From the NCBI GenBank assembly GCA_001899635.1, contig MKVQ01000004.1, positions 124,001-188,000 of the forward strand: a stretch of DNA of 64,000 nucleotides, read 5' to 3'. Numbering within the stretch: the stretch's first letter is position 1; every line of letters starts with the position of its first letter. A program made the translations under genes and the position numbers. This DNA comes from Myxococcales bacterium 68-20. Its GTDB lineage: Bacteria; Myxococcota_A; Polyangia; Polyangiales; Polyangiaceae. Shown piece by piece: positions 19,076 to 29,078 of the stretch. Below the pieces are notes generated by a model. It had not been told where the DNA came from. It did not search any database and saw only the letters and a program-made list of their open reading frames with translations.

Positions 19076-19498
19076 ATGGCCTCACTGACGTCGAACGAGC
19101 GCGCGAACGAAGTTGCTACCCCGAAGAACTGGCAGCTGTGGACCGGACGGGTGCTGAGCGCGTTGCCGGTTCTGCTCATGACGATGAGCGTTGCGATGAA
19201 GCTGATGCATGCCCCCGACTTCGTCGCGATGTGGACCGGCAAGCTCGGCTGGCAGGAGGGCTCGCTCACTGCCATCGGCATCCTCGAGCTCGCTTGCCTG
19301 GCCGTCTACCTCGTCCCGCGAACGGCCTTCCTCGGCGCGCTGCTGCTGACGGCGTACCTCGGCGGTGCGGTCGCCTCGCACGTCCGGATCGGCGACCCGT
19401 TCGCTGTGCCGATCGTCCTCGGCGTGCTCGCCTGGGCAGGGCTCTACCTGCGCGACGAACGCGTGCGCGCGCTGGTCTTCCCGCGAAAGGCGGCGTGA
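19076..19498 (+). CDS. DoxX-like integral membrane protein
   Basis: The 140-residue inner-membrane protein has four hydrophobic helices (about 20-40, 55-75, 80-98, 105-120) and the DoxX-like pattern MKLMHAPDFVAMW-GKLGW then IGILELACLAVYLVPRTAFLGA. A good Shine-Dalgarno (GGAGG, 19062-19066) fixes the start at ATG 19076 rather than the upstream in-frame ATG at 18941. The family includes small redox-related subunits and many proteins of unknown role. It probably belongs to the regulon of the divergent LysR gene. A perfect hairpin follows its stop. Confidence 0.85.
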   Translation: MASLTSNERANEVATPKNWQLWTGRVLSALPVLLMTMSVAMKLMHAPDFVAMWTGKLGWQEGSLTAIGILELACLAVYLVPRTAFLGALLLTAYLGGAVASHVRIGDPFAVPIVLGVLAWAGLYLRDERVRALVFPRKAA

Positions 19499-19534
19499 GC
19501 CTCTCGACCGGGAATCCTGGAGACGCGCCGCAGC

Positions 19535-19557
19535 CGGAGCGCGCAGACCGCGCTCCG
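19535..19557. terminator. Hairpin between convergent genes
   Basis: A perfect 9-bp stem (CGGAGCGCG / CGCGCTCCG) with a 5-base loop sits between the DoxX-like stop at 19498 and the stop of the convergent kinase at 19560. It has no T-tract on either strand. It may act as a bidirectional transcription end. Confidence 0.55.
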
Positions 19558-19559
19558 AC

Positions 19560-20459
19560 TCACGGGGGCAGCCGCTCGATGCGTGCGCGCATCCGCGGCA
19601 ACAGGTCGGCGTGGCGCTCGGCGAAGACCGCGAGCCAGAGGATCACCTGGACGTTGCGGACGAGACCGAGGTCGCGCACGAGGTCGACATCGTAAGAGGC
19701 GCGGTAGGCGCCGGTCATCGCCTCGATCGCGTCGCGCTCCTCGCCGAACAGCTCTGCCTTCGATCGAAGGCATGCGAGGTCGAACTCGATCGGTCCGACG
19801 AAGGCGTCTTCCCAGTCGGTCCACACCGGACCTCGATCGGTGGCGAGCACGTTCCCGATGTGCGCGTCGCCGTGAATGGCCTGGAAGGAGGCGCTGCGCG
19901 ATCGCGCCGAGGCGACGATCGCCTCCGCCTTCTCCCACGCGGCCTCGAGCCGGCGGAGCTCGGTCTTCGTGAGCACCTCGCTCGTTCGCGCACGCGCAAG
20001 CACCTGGCGCGCTTCCTCGACCCCGCCCCACTCGGGCAGCTGCTCGATCGGATAGCTCGCGAGATGCGCATGCGCGTCGGCAAGAGAGGAGCCGGCGGCG
20101 ACCGGATCGGCGCGCTCGCCCACGATCGTCTCGAGCTCCCAGAAGCTGATGACGAGCCCCGAACGCTCGAACGGGCCCGGTGAGAGGCGCGTGCTCGGTC
20201 GTGTGACGCGACCACCGCGCTCGGAGAGCCAGCGAGAGAGATCGACCTCGCGCCGGAGCCACGTCATCCCCACCCGCACGAGTGACGTCGCCATCGCGAC
20301 GCGCGCCACGACGGCGGCCCCGTCGCGATCGCGCGGGTGCGGGTCGAGCCGCAGCACGAGGTTGCTCCGATCGGCGATGACGACGGGCTCGGCCTCGAGG
20401 CCCATCTCGCGAGCGAGCTGCCCTACCTCCACAATCGCACGCTCGACCGAGAGCCCCAT
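19560..20459 (-). CDS. Aminoglycoside phosphotransferase (APH)-fold kinase
   Basis: The 299-residue product has an APH/choline-kinase-like fold. Seen motifs are the catalytic Brenner loop HGDAHIGN (Asp base and Asn metal ligand) and the metal-binding DWEDAFVGP segment 12 residues later. The N-lobe carries an RSNLVLRL strand. The start at ATG 20459 is chosen because the family's N-terminus begins near there; a GTG at 20522 would add 21 residues. The substrate is probably a small hydroxylated molecule. Calling it a resistance gene would go beyond the evidence. Confidence 0.8.
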   Translation of the reverse strand: MGLSVERAIVEVGQLAREMGLEAEPVVIADRSNLVLRLDPHPRDRDGAAVVARVAMATSLVRVGMTWLRREVDLSRWLSERGGRVTRPSTRLSPGPFERSGLVISFWELETIVGERADPVAAGSSLADAHAHLASYPIEQLPEWGGVEEARQVLARARTSEVLTKTELRRLEAAWEKAEAIVASARSRSASFQAIHGDAHIGNVLATDRGPVWTDWEDAFVGPIEFDLACLRSKAELFGEERDAIEAMTGAYRASYDVDLVRDLGLVRNVQVILWLAVFAERHADLLPRMRARIERLPP

Positions 20460-20598
20460 CGCCCGGACACGATACGCGACACGCGAACGATTGGTCACCG
20501 GGGCCTGCCATCGCAGGCGCACCGCTCGAACCTAGCTCGACCGGTAGAATCGGAAGCGACCCTGGTATGCCGGCCACGGTGGTGGTTAGGTGGCACCC

Positions 20599-22407
20599 AT
20601 GACCTCGTCCGCCCTCGCCGCCACCCGAATCGCGACCCTGCGCGAGCGCCTCGCCCACCACGGCGTCGCCGCTCTGCTCGTGCCGTCCGCCGATCCGCAC
20701 CTCTCCGAGTACCTGCCTTCACGCTGGCAGGGGCGCGCATGGGCCTCGGGCTTCACGGGCTCCGTCGGCACGCTGATCGTCACGCCGACCTTCGCAGGCG
20801 TCTGGGTCGACAGCCGATACTGGACGCAGGCCGACCGGGAGCTCGAGGGCTCCGGCATCACCCGCATGTCGCTCGCCGCGTCCGGGGCCACGGGCCACCT
20901 CGACTGGCTCGCGGAGAACCTTCCGGAAGGCAGCGTCCTCGCGGTCGATGGCGACGTACTCGGCTACGCCGCGGCGAAGTCGCTCGAGGCAGCCGTCGCC
21001 AAGCGGCGCGCGACGCTGCGCACCGATCTCGATCTGATCGGCGAGGCGTGGCCCGATCGCCCCGGGATGCCGACCGCTCCAATCGCCGAGCACCTTCCTC
21101 CCTTCGCGACCGTCACCCGCGCGGAGAAGATCGCGCGCCTGCGCGAGGCGATGACGAAGCGCGGCGCTGCCTGGCATTTCGTCTCGACGCTCGACGACGT
21201 CGCGTGGCTCCTGAACCTCCGCGGCGCCGACGTCGCCTACAACCCCGTCTTTCTCGCGCACGCGCTCGTCGGCCCGAGCGAGATCGTCCTCTTCGTGGGC
21301 GAAGAAAAGATCGCGCCGGAGCTCCGCGCGCGCCTTGCCGCCGACGGCGTCCGAGTTGCTCCTTACGAGGACGCGAAGCGAGCGCTGGCGGCGTTGCCGG
21401 AAGGAGCGAAGCTCCTCGTCGATCCCGGGCGCGTCACGCTCGGCCTGACCGAGTCCGTCCCAGCCCACGCGACGATCGTCGAGGCGGCGAACCCGACCGT
21501 GCTCTTCAAGGCGTGCAAGACCGAAGGCGAGATCGCGCACGTCCGAAAGGCGATGGAGCAGGACGGCGCGGCGCTCGCCGAGCTCTTCGCGTGGCTCGAA
21601 GGTGCAGTCGCGCGCGGTGAGCGCATCACCGAGCTCACCATCGACGAGCAGGTCTGCGCGGCGCGCGCGCGTCGACCGGGCTTCGTCGGGCCGAGCTTCG
21701 CGACGATCGCGGGGTGGAACGCGAACGGGGCGATGCCGCACTACCGCGCCACGCCCGAGCTCCACGCCACGATCGAAGGCGACGGGCTCCTGCTCGTCGA
21801 CTCCGGCGGCCAATACATGGGCGGCACGACCGACATCACCCGAGTGGTCTGCATCGGCGCGCTCTCGCCGGAGCAGAAGCGCGACGTAACCGCGGTGCTC
21901 AAGGGCATGATCCAGCTCTCGCTCGCGCGATTCCCGCGCGGGATCCGGGGCGGTCTGCTCGACTCGCTCGCGCGCGCGCCCATCTGGGCGACGCTCTCCG
22001 ACTACGGCCACGGGACGGGCCACGGCGTCGGTTATTACCTCGCAGTGCACGAGGGACCGCAGAGCATCTCACCGGGCGCGGCGGGCCTCCCGCACGCGAT
22101 CCTCGAGCCGGGCATGATCACGTCGAACGAGCCCGGCATCTACCGCTCTGGTCGCTGGGGCGTGCGCATCGAGAACCTCGTGCTCACCGTGCCGGCGGGC
22201 ACCTCCGAGCTCGGCGAGTTCCTCATGTTCGAGACGCTCACGCTCTGCCCGATCGACACGCGCTGCATCGACGCCGCCCTCCTCGACGCACGCGAGCGTG
22301 CCTGGCTCGACGCCTATCACGCCGAGGTCCGCGCCCGCCTCTTGCCCCACGTCGAAGGCGAGGCCCGCGCGTGGCTCCTCCGAGCGACCGAGCCGCTACC
22401 GGTCTGA
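20599..22407 (+). CDS. Xaa-Pro aminopeptidase, long XPNPEP1-like form (M24B)
   Basis: The 602-residue enzyme removes N-terminal residues preceding proline. It has two creatinase-like N-terminal domains (about 10-300) and a C-terminal pita-bread M24 domain. Dimetal ligands are visible as LLVDSGG (Asp), GTTDITR (Asp), HGTGHGVG (His), SNEPGIY (Glu) and IENLV (Glu). The three-domain architecture matches the roughly 600-residue XPNPEP1-type enzymes rather than short PepP. ATG 20599 is supported by AGGTGG five bases upstream; an earlier GTG at 20590 lies inside that site. It diverges from the APH-fold kinase gene. Confidence 0.93.
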   Translation: MTSSALAATRIATLRERLAHHGVAALLVPSADPHLSEYLPSRWQGRAWASGFTGSVGTLIVTPTFAGVWVDSRYWTQADRELEGSGITRMSLAASGATGHLDWLAENLPEGSVLAVDGDVLGYAAAKSLEAAVAKRRATLRTDLDLIGEAWPDRPGMPTAPIAEHLPPFATVTRAEKIARLREAMTKRGAAWHFVSTLDDVAWLLNLRGADVAYNPVFLAHALVGPSEIVLFVGEEKIAPELRARLAADGVRVAPYEDAKRALAALPEGAKLLVDPGRVTLGLTESVPAHATIVEAANPTVLFKACKTEGEIAHVRKAMEQDGAALAELFAWLEGAVARGERITELTIDEQVCAARARRPGFVGPSFATIAGWNANGAMPHYRATPELHATIEGDGLLLVDSGGQYMGGTTDITRVVCIGALSPEQKRDVTAVLKGMIQLSLARFPRGIRGGLLDSLARAPIWATLSDYGHGTGHGVGYYLAVHEGPQSISPGAAGLPHAILEPGMITSNEPGIYRSGRWGVRIENLVLTVPAGTSELGEFLMFETLTLCPIDTRCIDAALLDARERAWLDAYHAEVRARLLPHVEGEARAWLLRATEPLPV

Positions 22408-22442
22408 CCAACTGCGCTCGGCGAAACGAGCGCGCGTGTGGC

Positions 22443-22476
22443 GCGCCCGTGCAGATCCGTTTCGATGCACGGGCGC
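22443..22476. terminator. Hairpin after Xaa-Pro aminopeptidase
   Basis: A perfect 11-bp stem (GCGCCCGTGCA / TGCACGGGCGC) with a 12-base loop lies 36 bases past the aminopeptidase stop and before the convergent gene's stop at 22591. It lacks a T-run, so it is a probable rather than a canonical terminator. Confidence 0.55.
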
Positions 22477-22590
22477 CTACGCCGATGACGATCGAGTCCG
22501 AATGAACGGCCCGCGCCGTCGCCGTCGTGTCGGCCAACTCGAGATCACCGAGGCCCCAGCCCCCCGCATGCCGTCGTCCTCGCATGCGAG

Positions 22591-23418
22591 TCACTGCAGC
22601 TCGCCGTCTGTCGCGTTCCCTTCCCTTCCCCGCGCGACCTCTTGCCGGCTCGGGGACGGCTGCACTTCCTTCCCCCTCACCGCGCTGCGCATCGCTTCGT
22701 CGAGGGTCATCGGCACCTCTGCGCGTGGCGTAGGCGCGGGCGGAGCCTCCTCGGCAGGAGGGGCTACCTCGGTGGACGGAGCAGCCGAAGGCGGAGCCGC
22801 CGCTGCAGCGGTCGTCGGGTCGGGAGCGGCCTCCGTGGTCCTCGCCGTTTCGGCGTTGTTCGGAGCATCCTCGGACGGTGGCTTCGCGAGCTCGTCGGTC
22901 TTCGCCTTGCTCACGCCCGCTCGATGCGGCCTCGCAAGCGCGGCGGGATCGGGACGAGACGACGTGCTGGCCTGCATCGTCGCGGGCGTGTGGTTCGGCA
23001 TCTCGGCGCGGTCGCACGGCGTCCGCTCAGCAACTGCGAGGGTCGGCGCTACGGCTCGCTCGTGCTCGGGCGGCGGCTGCGACGTCGTCGCGGTGTAGGT
23101 CGCGACACCGCCTTGCGTGAGCCAGATCGCCGTTCCACCGCAGGCGAGGACCGCGGCGAGCGCGACCGTGATCGCGAGGCGCGTCCACCCCTCACGCCGC
23201 GCCGGCAGCAGCGAGCCGCCGACGCTCTCTGGCGCCGGAGCCGAGCCAGCCGCCGACAGCCGCATGGTGAGGAGATAGAGGTCGCCTGGAACCGTCGCGA
23301 GCGGGTCGCAGGCGACCTCGTGGCACTGAGGGCTCTCGTTCGGCGGTGACGCACTCCACGTCACGTCTTTGAGCAACGCGTTGAGGTCGATGAGCCCGCT
23401 GTCGTCACGTTGAGTCAT
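22591..23418 (-). CDS. Single-pass membrane protein with Ala/Pro-rich exported region, unknown function
   Basis: The 275-residue product has a cytoplasmic N-terminus with a short motif (SGLIDLNALLKDV, about 7-19), one membrane helix at about 80-98 (LAITVALAAVLACGGTAIWL), and a long low-complexity Ala/Pro/Glu/Thr region to the end. It resembles regulator-like membrane anchors common in myxobacteria, but no family is recognised. ATG 23418 is chosen because the upstream in-frame stretch is antisense-like and lacks a ribosome site. A 7-bp inverted repeat lies 78 bases upstream. Confidence 0.65.
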   Translation of the reverse strand: MTQRDDSGLIDLNALLKDVTWSASPPNESPQCHEVACDPLATVPGDLYLLTMRLSAAGSAPAPESVGGSLLPARREGWTRLAITVALAAVLACGGTAIWLTQGGVATYTATTSQPPPEHERAVAPTLAVAERTPCDRAEMPNHTPATMQASTSSRPDPAALARPHRAGVSKAKTDELAKPPSEDAPNNAETARTTEAAPDPTTAAAAAPPSAAPSTEVAPPAEEAPPAPTPRAEVPMTLDEAMRSAVRGKEVQPSPSRQEVARGREGNATDGELQ

Positions 23419-23761
23419 GGTCGGCTGCTCGCTTCGCCATGACGTTCCACGCGACCGCGAATGGGTGTGCTCGCGATCGAAGAACGTTGGCGATAGTGAC
23501 GAGTTCGTCACCAGCTCGAGCAGTGTCAACGCGGCTCGCAGGCGTGAACAGCGCAGGGGCCGGGGCACATTCGACCGTCGTCGCGAGCGATGTACCAGAG
23601 CGCATCACTCACCGCTCCCCGGACGTCACGCGCCTCGTGTCGAGTCGTGCTTGCACGCGGATGACGCACCTGCCGAGATCGCGAGCCGACAGCGTGAAAC
23701 AGTGCCCTGTCGCTGTGCCGGTCCGACACCACGAGAGTGACCGTTCCGTTCGCACGAACCG
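23419..23761. other. Non-coding interval with one palindrome
   Basis: No convincing coding sequence is seen in these 343 bases. They hold the upstream region of the membrane protein gene ending at 22591 and the downstream region of the DUF3160 gene. The only structured element noticed is the inverted repeat at 23496-23511. Confidence 0.6.
23496..23511. promoter_or_regulatory. Possible operator, 7-bp inverted repeat
   Basis: GTGACGA and TCGTCAC face each other across two bases, 78 bases upstream of the start of the membrane protein gene at 23418. The position fits an operator for that gene, but no cognate regulator is adjacent. Confidence 0.35.
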
Positions 23762-26350
23762 CTAGCGCCGCTTCTGCAGCTTCTCGCGCAGCGCTTCCGC
23801 CGCCTCCCACTCGGGGGCGACCATGCCGCCCATCGCCTCGTTGACGTCACCGAAGCCCGACGAGAGCTCGCGGGAGAACTCGCCAAAACGCACGCGGAGC
23901 AGCTCGCCGTACTCCTCCGTGGGCTGCTTGATCGTCACCTTCGTGTAGCTCGGGCCCACCACGGCGATCGCCTTCGCGATGACCTCGCGATGGTGACCGA
24001 GGAGCTCGAACGTCACCGGTCCCAGCGCGCGCGTGCTTCGCACCGCGAAGCTACGCGCGTCGTCCGCGCCGTAGAACGACAGGACGGCCATCGGGGGCGC
24101 CGCGATGGCCGGCGCGGTATAGCTCGCGGCCCACGGCTCGCGGACGGCGCCGAGCTTCGGCGCGTCACTGTCGTTCAGGCGCTTGTCGAGCGAGCCGACA
24201 TGCTCGTATGCCCGCGCGACCGGGCCGACCATCAAGCGCGCCTCCCCGCCCGTGTCGACGACGAAGATGCCGAGCCGAGGAGCCGATGCGCCCGCGTAGA
24301 CGGCGGCATGCGCGTTCGACGCGGTGAACCAGTCGGCGATGAACGTGTGCTCCTCGAACGCCTGGTGGCTGTGCGGGAAGAGATCGAAGTACCAGCCGTC
24401 GAAGCTGCCCGGTCCGTCGGACGACGGCGGAACGATCTCGACCACCATCGAGAGCCAGCGCTTCTCTTCGTCCGAGAGCGCGCGTCCGGCGAGCTCGTCC
24501 CTCGAGATCGCCGCGAGCACGCCCATCGTCGTCTCGAGCCGCGTGAAGTAGGCCGTGCTCTCCTCCGAGCCGCCGACCGTCTTCATCGCCTCGACGCCGC
24601 GCTTCGCATAGACCGCGAGGCGCTCGTAGACCTCGACCGCAGGCTCGACCCACCCGTCGGGCACCTCGCAGCCACCTTCGCTGTACGGCTGCCCGGCGAC
24701 GAGCACGTAGTTGTGGCGCAGCTGACCGTATGCCGCCACGGCTCCGTTCACGCGGAGGTCACGGAACGCGTCGGTCTTCATGAACGACGGCACGTTCGCA
24801 GGCGGGATCGATCCGAGCCCGCGGATCGCCCCGAGCCACGCCGAGTACATATCCGTCGGCGGAGCTGCAGCGATGAGCGCTCGACCTTTCTCCAGCTTGG
24901 CGCCGAGCTCGGGGAACCGCGCCAGGTCCTTCGCGAGCCAGGTGTTCGCGCGATCGTGTCCGAGCATGAACGCGACGTCGGCGAACGACGGCATGTCCCG
25001 ACCGTCGACCTGCGCGTGGACGAGCTCGGTCCCCGCCTGTGCATCGACGACGACGCGCGGTCCGAACATCGTCGCAATGGCCGGAAGCGGCGTCGATCCT
25101 TGCGGCATGTAGTGCATGCGCGTGGTCCGCTGAAAGCCGCTCCCGATCTGTGCCTTCAGCTTCTCGGCCGAGCCCGGCACCGTCAGCGCCCCGATGCCCG
25201 CCTGTCTTCGAAGCGCAAGCAGCGCTCGGATCGACACGTCCTCGCGCCGTCCGGCGAACTGCGTCCAAACCGCCTCGATCGCGTCGAGCTCGCCGAGCAC
25301 CTGCGCGCGCTCCGCGAGATCGGCGATCGCGAGCGCATCGACCGCCTCCCGCGGCGTCTCCTCCGGATTCGGCGTGGCCCCCGGCTGCGAGCTCCGCGAC
25401 CCTCGCGACACGAGGTTCATTTCGAGCCTCGAGAGCCACAGCGACGCCGCGAACCAGCGCTCGAGCTCCGGGGTGCTCGCGTAGTGACCGCGCGGCGCGT
25501 ACTGCGAGAAATCGATCACGCGCGAGCGCCCGAAGAGCGACACCGTCGCGAGACCATCGGATGCCGCGCGCGCCCGCGTGATGAACGGCTCTGCCTCCTT
25601 GTCCGTGCCGAGGACCGACGGGACCGACTCTTCGGACAGAAGCGACCGCGCCACCGTCAGGTACAGATCGACGTCGCGCGCGACCTCCGCCGGGTAGTCG
25701 GCCTGCTTCTTGGCGAGCGTGTCGTGCATCTTCTCGAGCAAGGCCTCGAGCCGCGGCAGGAGCGCGGTCTCGGTCTCCGCCAGGACGGCGTCATTCGACT
25801 TGAAGACGGAGTGGAGGATCGCGTCGGCCGAGACGTAGATCGGGAGCTGCGACTGATAGATGTCGTGGAACGCCTCTGCATAACTGCGCGCCGTCAGCCG
25901 GGCCGGCACGACGAAGCCGTTCTTCGCCAGCATCGATTTCTCGGCCGACGTCAGGGCATAGCGAGCGCCGACGAGCTTCGAGAACTCCGGCGGAGTCGAT
26001 CGGTTCCACGCCTTCTTCGAGGCCGCCGGCTCGCGCCGACGGTCCGCCGACACGATCGCACGGGCCGCGCGATCGAGGTTCTCGCGCACCGGCTCGCAGA
26101 GGTCGCTCGGATCGCGCCGCCTTCGAGCCTCGTCCCACGGAGTGACGAGCGAGATTCCGAGACCGGCCCCCGGCCCCCCGGCATCGACGGCAGAGGGAGA
26201 CGTCGGCGTGGGTACGGTCTGCGCGACGGGCCGCACCGCCTCCTTGGTGCGGAGCGTCTCGCGTGGGCCCGGACATCCCACCACCACGAGGGAAACCACG
26301 AGGATACCGCCGAGAAGACACGAGCCGCTGCGCGCCATCGTCCTCTGCAT
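23762..26350 (-). CDS. DUF3160-family secreted lipoprotein
   Basis: This large secreted protein, about 862 residues from ATG 26350, has a lipoprotein signal (VVVGCPGP, Cys about 20), a Thr/Pro/Ser linker, and then the DUF3160 domain over most of the chain. Recognisable segments are NGFVVPARLTARSYAEAFHDIYQS, given here as one of its conserved openings only by its first residues NGFVV, then LPIYVSADAILHSVF and later GWYFDLFPHSHQAFEEHTFIADW by position about 650. The family is common in Myxococcota and has no established function. ATGs at 26368 and 26338 are alternative starts. It precedes a convergent hairpin-free region and follows a small gene on the same strand. Confidence 0.82.
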   Translation of the reverse strand: MQRTMARSGSCLLGGILVVSLVVVGCPGPRETLRTKEAVRPVAQTVPTPTSPSAVDAGGPGAGLGISLVTPWDEARRRRDPSDLCEPVRENLDRAARAIVSADRRREPAASKKAWNRSTPPEFSKLVGARYALTSAEKSMLAKNGFVVPARLTARSYAEAFHDIYQSQLPIYVSADAILHSVFKSNDAVLAETETALLPRLEALLEKMHDTLAKKQADYPAEVARDVDLYLTVARSLLSEESVPSVLGTDKEAEPFITRARAASDGLATVSLFGRSRVIDFSQYAPRGHYASTPELERWFAASLWLSRLEMNLVSRGSRSSQPGATPNPEETPREAVDALAIADLAERAQVLGELDAIEAVWTQFAGRREDVSIRALLALRRQAGIGALTVPGSAEKLKAQIGSGFQRTTRMHYMPQGSTPLPAIATMFGPRVVVDAQAGTELVHAQVDGRDMPSFADVAFMLGHDRANTWLAKDLARFPELGAKLEKGRALIAAAPPTDMYSAWLGAIRGLGSIPPANVPSFMKTDAFRDLRVNGAVAAYGQLRHNYVLVAGQPYSEGGCEVPDGWVEPAVEVYERLAVYAKRGVEAMKTVGGSEESTAYFTRLETTMGVLAAISRDELAGRALSDEEKRWLSMVVEIVPPSSDGPGSFDGWYFDLFPHSHQAFEEHTFIADWFTASNAHAAVYAGASAPRLGIFVVDTGGEARLMVGPVARAYEHVGSLDKRLNDSDAPKLGAVREPWAASYTAPAIAAPPMAVLSFYGADDARSFAVRSTRALGPVTFELLGHHREVIAKAIAVVGPSYTKVTIKQPTEEYGELLRVRFGEFSRELSSGFGDVNEAMGGMVAPEWEAAEALREKLQKRR

Positions 26351-26513
26351 CGGGCCACCGCCCAACATCGTGACGCGCTCTCTCGGGAAAAGTGACGACG
26401 TCCCCCGGAGTCCCGGAGGACGAAGCTGCTCACGAGCGTCGAGGCAAGCGGCCCGAAGCGACCGCGACCGCCGGTGACGCTCGCGTATACGGAGGTCGCT
26501 CGACCGCGCGCGC

Positions 26514-26825
26514 TCAGCGCTTCTTCTTCTTGGTCCTCCTGTCGTCGTCCTTCGGCGCACGCTCGGGGACGAGCCGACCGCCTTCCGCACGCCCGCAAAC
26601 GGCGAAACGCGTCATACCTGCCTCGTCCTTACCCGGCAGCGGTTGCGCGAACCGATGCGGCGGGGCGGCGACGACGACGCCGAGTCGCTCGGCGGCGTCG
26701 TTCAAGGGGTCCGAGAGCGCAGCGTCGAGCGCACGATCTCGGAGCTGCGCGGTCATCCCCGGACGGAGCTCGATCGCAACCTCGCCGGTGACGAGTCGAT
26801 CCGCGATGGTGAAGGGTTCGGCCAT
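26514..26825 (-). CDS. Small hypothetical protein
   Basis: A possible 103-residue soluble protein begins at ATG 26825 (MAEPFTIADRL). It ends in a Lys/Arg/Asp-rich tail (DDDRRTKKKKR). The central part contains a GVVVAAP strand, and no family is recognised. It lies between the DUF3160 gene and the alpha/beta hydrolase gene on the same strand, in good codon phase with GC-rich third positions. Support is limited to the open frame and its position. Confidence 0.4.
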   Translation of the reverse strand: MAEPFTIADRLVTGEVAIELRPGMTAQLRDRALDAALSDPLNDAAERLGVVVAAPPHRFAQPLPGKDEAGMTRFAVCGRAEGGRLVPERAPKDDDRRTKKKKR

Positions 26826-26894
26826 GGTGCGCACATGCACCGCCGGGGCCGTCGCTGCAACCCCGACCTCACATCGACTGATCGCGGTCTTACA

Positions 26895-27956
26895 CTAGGG
26901 GCGACTTCGCTCGAGGAAGGAGACGAGCGCCGCCGCGTAGGTATCCCACGCTTCGATCTGCGGCATGTGCCCGACCTTCGGGATTTCGACGAGCTTCGCG
27001 CCCGGAATTGCAGCGGCGGCGTTCTTGCCGAGCGCGGGGTAGTCGCCGAGCTTGGCAGCCACCTCGGGCGCGACGGCGTCCTTCCCGAGCGCGGTCCGAT
27101 CGCGCTGGCCGATGACGAGCAAGGTCGGCGCCTTCAGCAGCGGGAGCTCGTAGAGCACGGGCTGGGTGAAGATCATGTCGTAGGTGCGGGCGGAGCACCA
27201 GGCGACCTTCGGATGGTCGGGGTGCTTGGTCTGGCCGGCCGCGGGCTCGATGAGCGCCTCGTACTCGGGCTTCCACTCCCCGTCGTAGTAGCTCTTCTTC
27301 TGGTATTCGCGGATGGAGTCCGGCGTCGCGCGGAGCTCACGCGCGTACCATTCGTCGACCGAGCGATACGGCACCACCGTCTTCCAGTCCTCGAGCCCGA
27401 TCGGATTCACGAGCACGAGCTCGGTAACGCGCTCCGGCAACATGAGCGTGAAGCGCGTCGCCAGCATTCCGCCCATCGAGTGCCCGACGACGGCCACCTT
27501 CGATACTCCGAGCGAGTCGAGCAGTGCCTTCGTGTTCTCGGCGAGGGCCTGGAAGGTGAACTGGTAGTCGTGCGGCTTGTCGGACTTACCGAACCCGATC
27601 TGATCGGGCGCGATGACGCGATAGCCCTTCTCCGTGAGAAGCCGAATCGTCGGCGCCCAGTACGACGCGCCGAAGTTCTTCCCGTGAAGGAGGAGCACGA
27701 CGCGCCCGTTCGGCGATGCCGGCTTCTCGTCGAGGTACGCCATGCGGAGGCGCTCCCCCTGCGACTCGAGCTCGAAGACGCGGACCGGGAAGGGATACGT
27801 CGTTCCCGAGAGCATGGCGTCGAAGCGCGGATCGGCGGAGCCCTTCGACGCCGCTGCCATGGCGTGGAGCGGAGGCGTCGCACGCGGCGCCTTGGCCGCG
27901 CCGCACCCCGTCACCGCGAACAGAAGGCCGAGACCGAGGAGCAGAGGCGCCTTCAT
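26895..27956 (-). CDS. Alpha/beta hydrolase lipoprotein
   Basis: The 353-residue exported serine hydrolase begins with a lipoprotein signal (AVTGCGAA, Cys about 18). The alpha/beta-hydrolase fold is shown by the oxyanion HGKNFGA segment, the nucleophile elbow GHSMGG, an Asp strand GQRDRTA, and the catalytic His in VGHMPQ. The substrate is unknown. Its ATG shares a base with the stop of the upstream aldo/keto reductase (TGATG), so the pair is translationally coupled. A longer in-frame extension upstream is antisense-like and rejected. Confidence 0.88.
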   Translation of the reverse strand: MKAPLLLGLGLLFAVTGCGAAKAPRATPPLHAMAAASKGSADPRFDAMLSGTTYPFPVRVFELESQGERLRMAYLDEKPASPNGRVVLLLHGKNFGASYWAPTIRLLTEKGYRVIAPDQIGFGKSDKPHDYQFTFQALAENTKALLDSLGVSKVAVVGHSMGGMLATRFTLMLPERVTELVLVNPIGLEDWKTVVPYRSVDEWYARELRATPDSIREYQKKSYYDGEWKPEYEALIEPAAGQTKHPDHPKVAWCSARTYDMIFTQPVLYELPLLKAPTLLVIGQRDRTALGKDAVAPEVAAKLGDYPALGKNAAAAIPGAKLVEIPKVGHMPQIEAWDTYAAALVSFLERSRP

Positions 27957-28786
27957 CAGAACGTCGCCGTGTACGGGTTCGGGCCGATGCGGCCGTCCGC
28001 GGAGTCGAGCCCGTCGAGCGCCTTCATGTCTTCGGCGTCGATGTCGAAGCCGAAGACGTCGAAGTTCTCGCGGATACGTGAAGGCGTCGCCGACTTCGGG
28101 ATGACGATGAAGCCGTGCCGGAGGTGCCAGCGCAGCAGCACCTGCGCCGCCGAGCGCCCGTGCTTCTGCGCGATCGACGTCACGACCGGATCCTGCAGGA
28201 GCTGGCCCTGGCCGAGCGGGCTCCATGCCTCGGTCGCGACGCCGTGCGCCTCGTGGAAAACGCACGTCTCCCGCTGCTGAAAGCGCGGATGAAGCTCGAT
28301 CTGGTTGAGGACCGGACGTTCACCCGTCTCGTCCAGGATCCTCTTCAGCTCGTTCGGTCCGAAGTTCGACACACCGATCGATCGGACGCGCCCTTCCTTC
28401 TTCAGCTCGATGAGGGCCTTCCACGTCTCGACGTAGAGCCCGCGCTTCGGCGACGGCCAGTGAATCAGGTAGAGGTCGAGGTAGTCCGTCGCGAGCTTCT
28501 TCAGACTGTCATCGAAAGCGCGACGGGTCGCGTCGCGCCCCTGGTTCGCGTTCCAGACCTTCGTCGTGAGAAACACGTCGCTCCGTGCCACGCCGCTGGA
28601 CGCGATGGCCCGGCCGACGCCCTCCTCGTTCGCGTAGATCTGCGCGGTATCGATCGAGCGATAGCCGGAAGCGAGCGCCTCGCGCGTCGCCTTCTCCGCC
28701 TCCGGATCCGGGATCTGCCAGACGCCGAAGCCGAGCGCGGGCATCGAGCGACCATCGTTCAATCGAATCGCGGGCACGCTAGTCAT
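27956..28786 (-). CDS. Aldo/keto reductase
   Basis: The 276-residue cytoplasmic NADPH-dependent reductase resembles the 2,5-diketo-D-gluconate reductase group. The catalytic tetrad is visible: Asp in SIDTA and Tyr in IYANE (about 45-52), Lys in TTKVWN (about 75) and His in LIHWPSP (about 107). The C-terminal cofactor loop [13 protein letters not shown] is present. It is the first gene of a two-gene operon with the secreted hydrolase at 26895. The 292 bases upstream, to 29078, hold no gene I can support. Confidence 0.93.
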   Translation of the reverse strand: MTSVPAIRLNDGRSMPALGFGVWQIPDPEAEKATREALASGYRSIDTAQIYANEEGVGRAIASSGVARSDVFLTTKVWNANQGRDATRRAFDDSLKKLATDYLDLYLIHWPSPKRGLYVETWKALIELKKEGRVRSIGVSNFGPNELKRILDETGERPVLNQIELHPRFQQRETCVFHEAHGVATEAWSPLGQGQLLQDPVVTSIAQKHGRSAAQVLLRWHLRHGFIVIPKSATPSRIRENFDVFGFDIDAEDMKALDGLDSADGRIGPNPYTATF

Positions 28787-29078
28787 GCCCTTCGCGTAGC
28801 ACAGACCAGCGACGTCACGATCCCGTCGTCACTCACGCTCGAGCTCGTGCGACATCAACGACGTCGCTTCCGCGCTGACCGTCGAGCGAGCTTTCGATCC
28901 CCCCATACCTCCACCGAACGCAGCGTGGCGCAACGGTGTGAGCGACTTCTCCGGTTCGTGGTGCCGCGATCTCGAAGAAATCGATCTGCGTGATGAGGCG
29001 CTGGCGGCGGCCGCGCAGGTCGGGACCGCTCCCGAGGATGGCGTGCACTCCGGTGGATCGGCCATAATCGCGTCAGCG

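Noticed and set aside
23990-26395. A roughly 800-codon plus-strand frame opposite the DUF3160 gene
   Set aside because: Antisense shadow; the DUF3160 lipoprotein has a signal peptide and conserved segments.
28833-29048. Short frames on both strands upstream of the lipoprotein at 29079
   Set aside because: No signal, motif or ribosome site; the lipoprotein signal peptide fixes the start at 29079.
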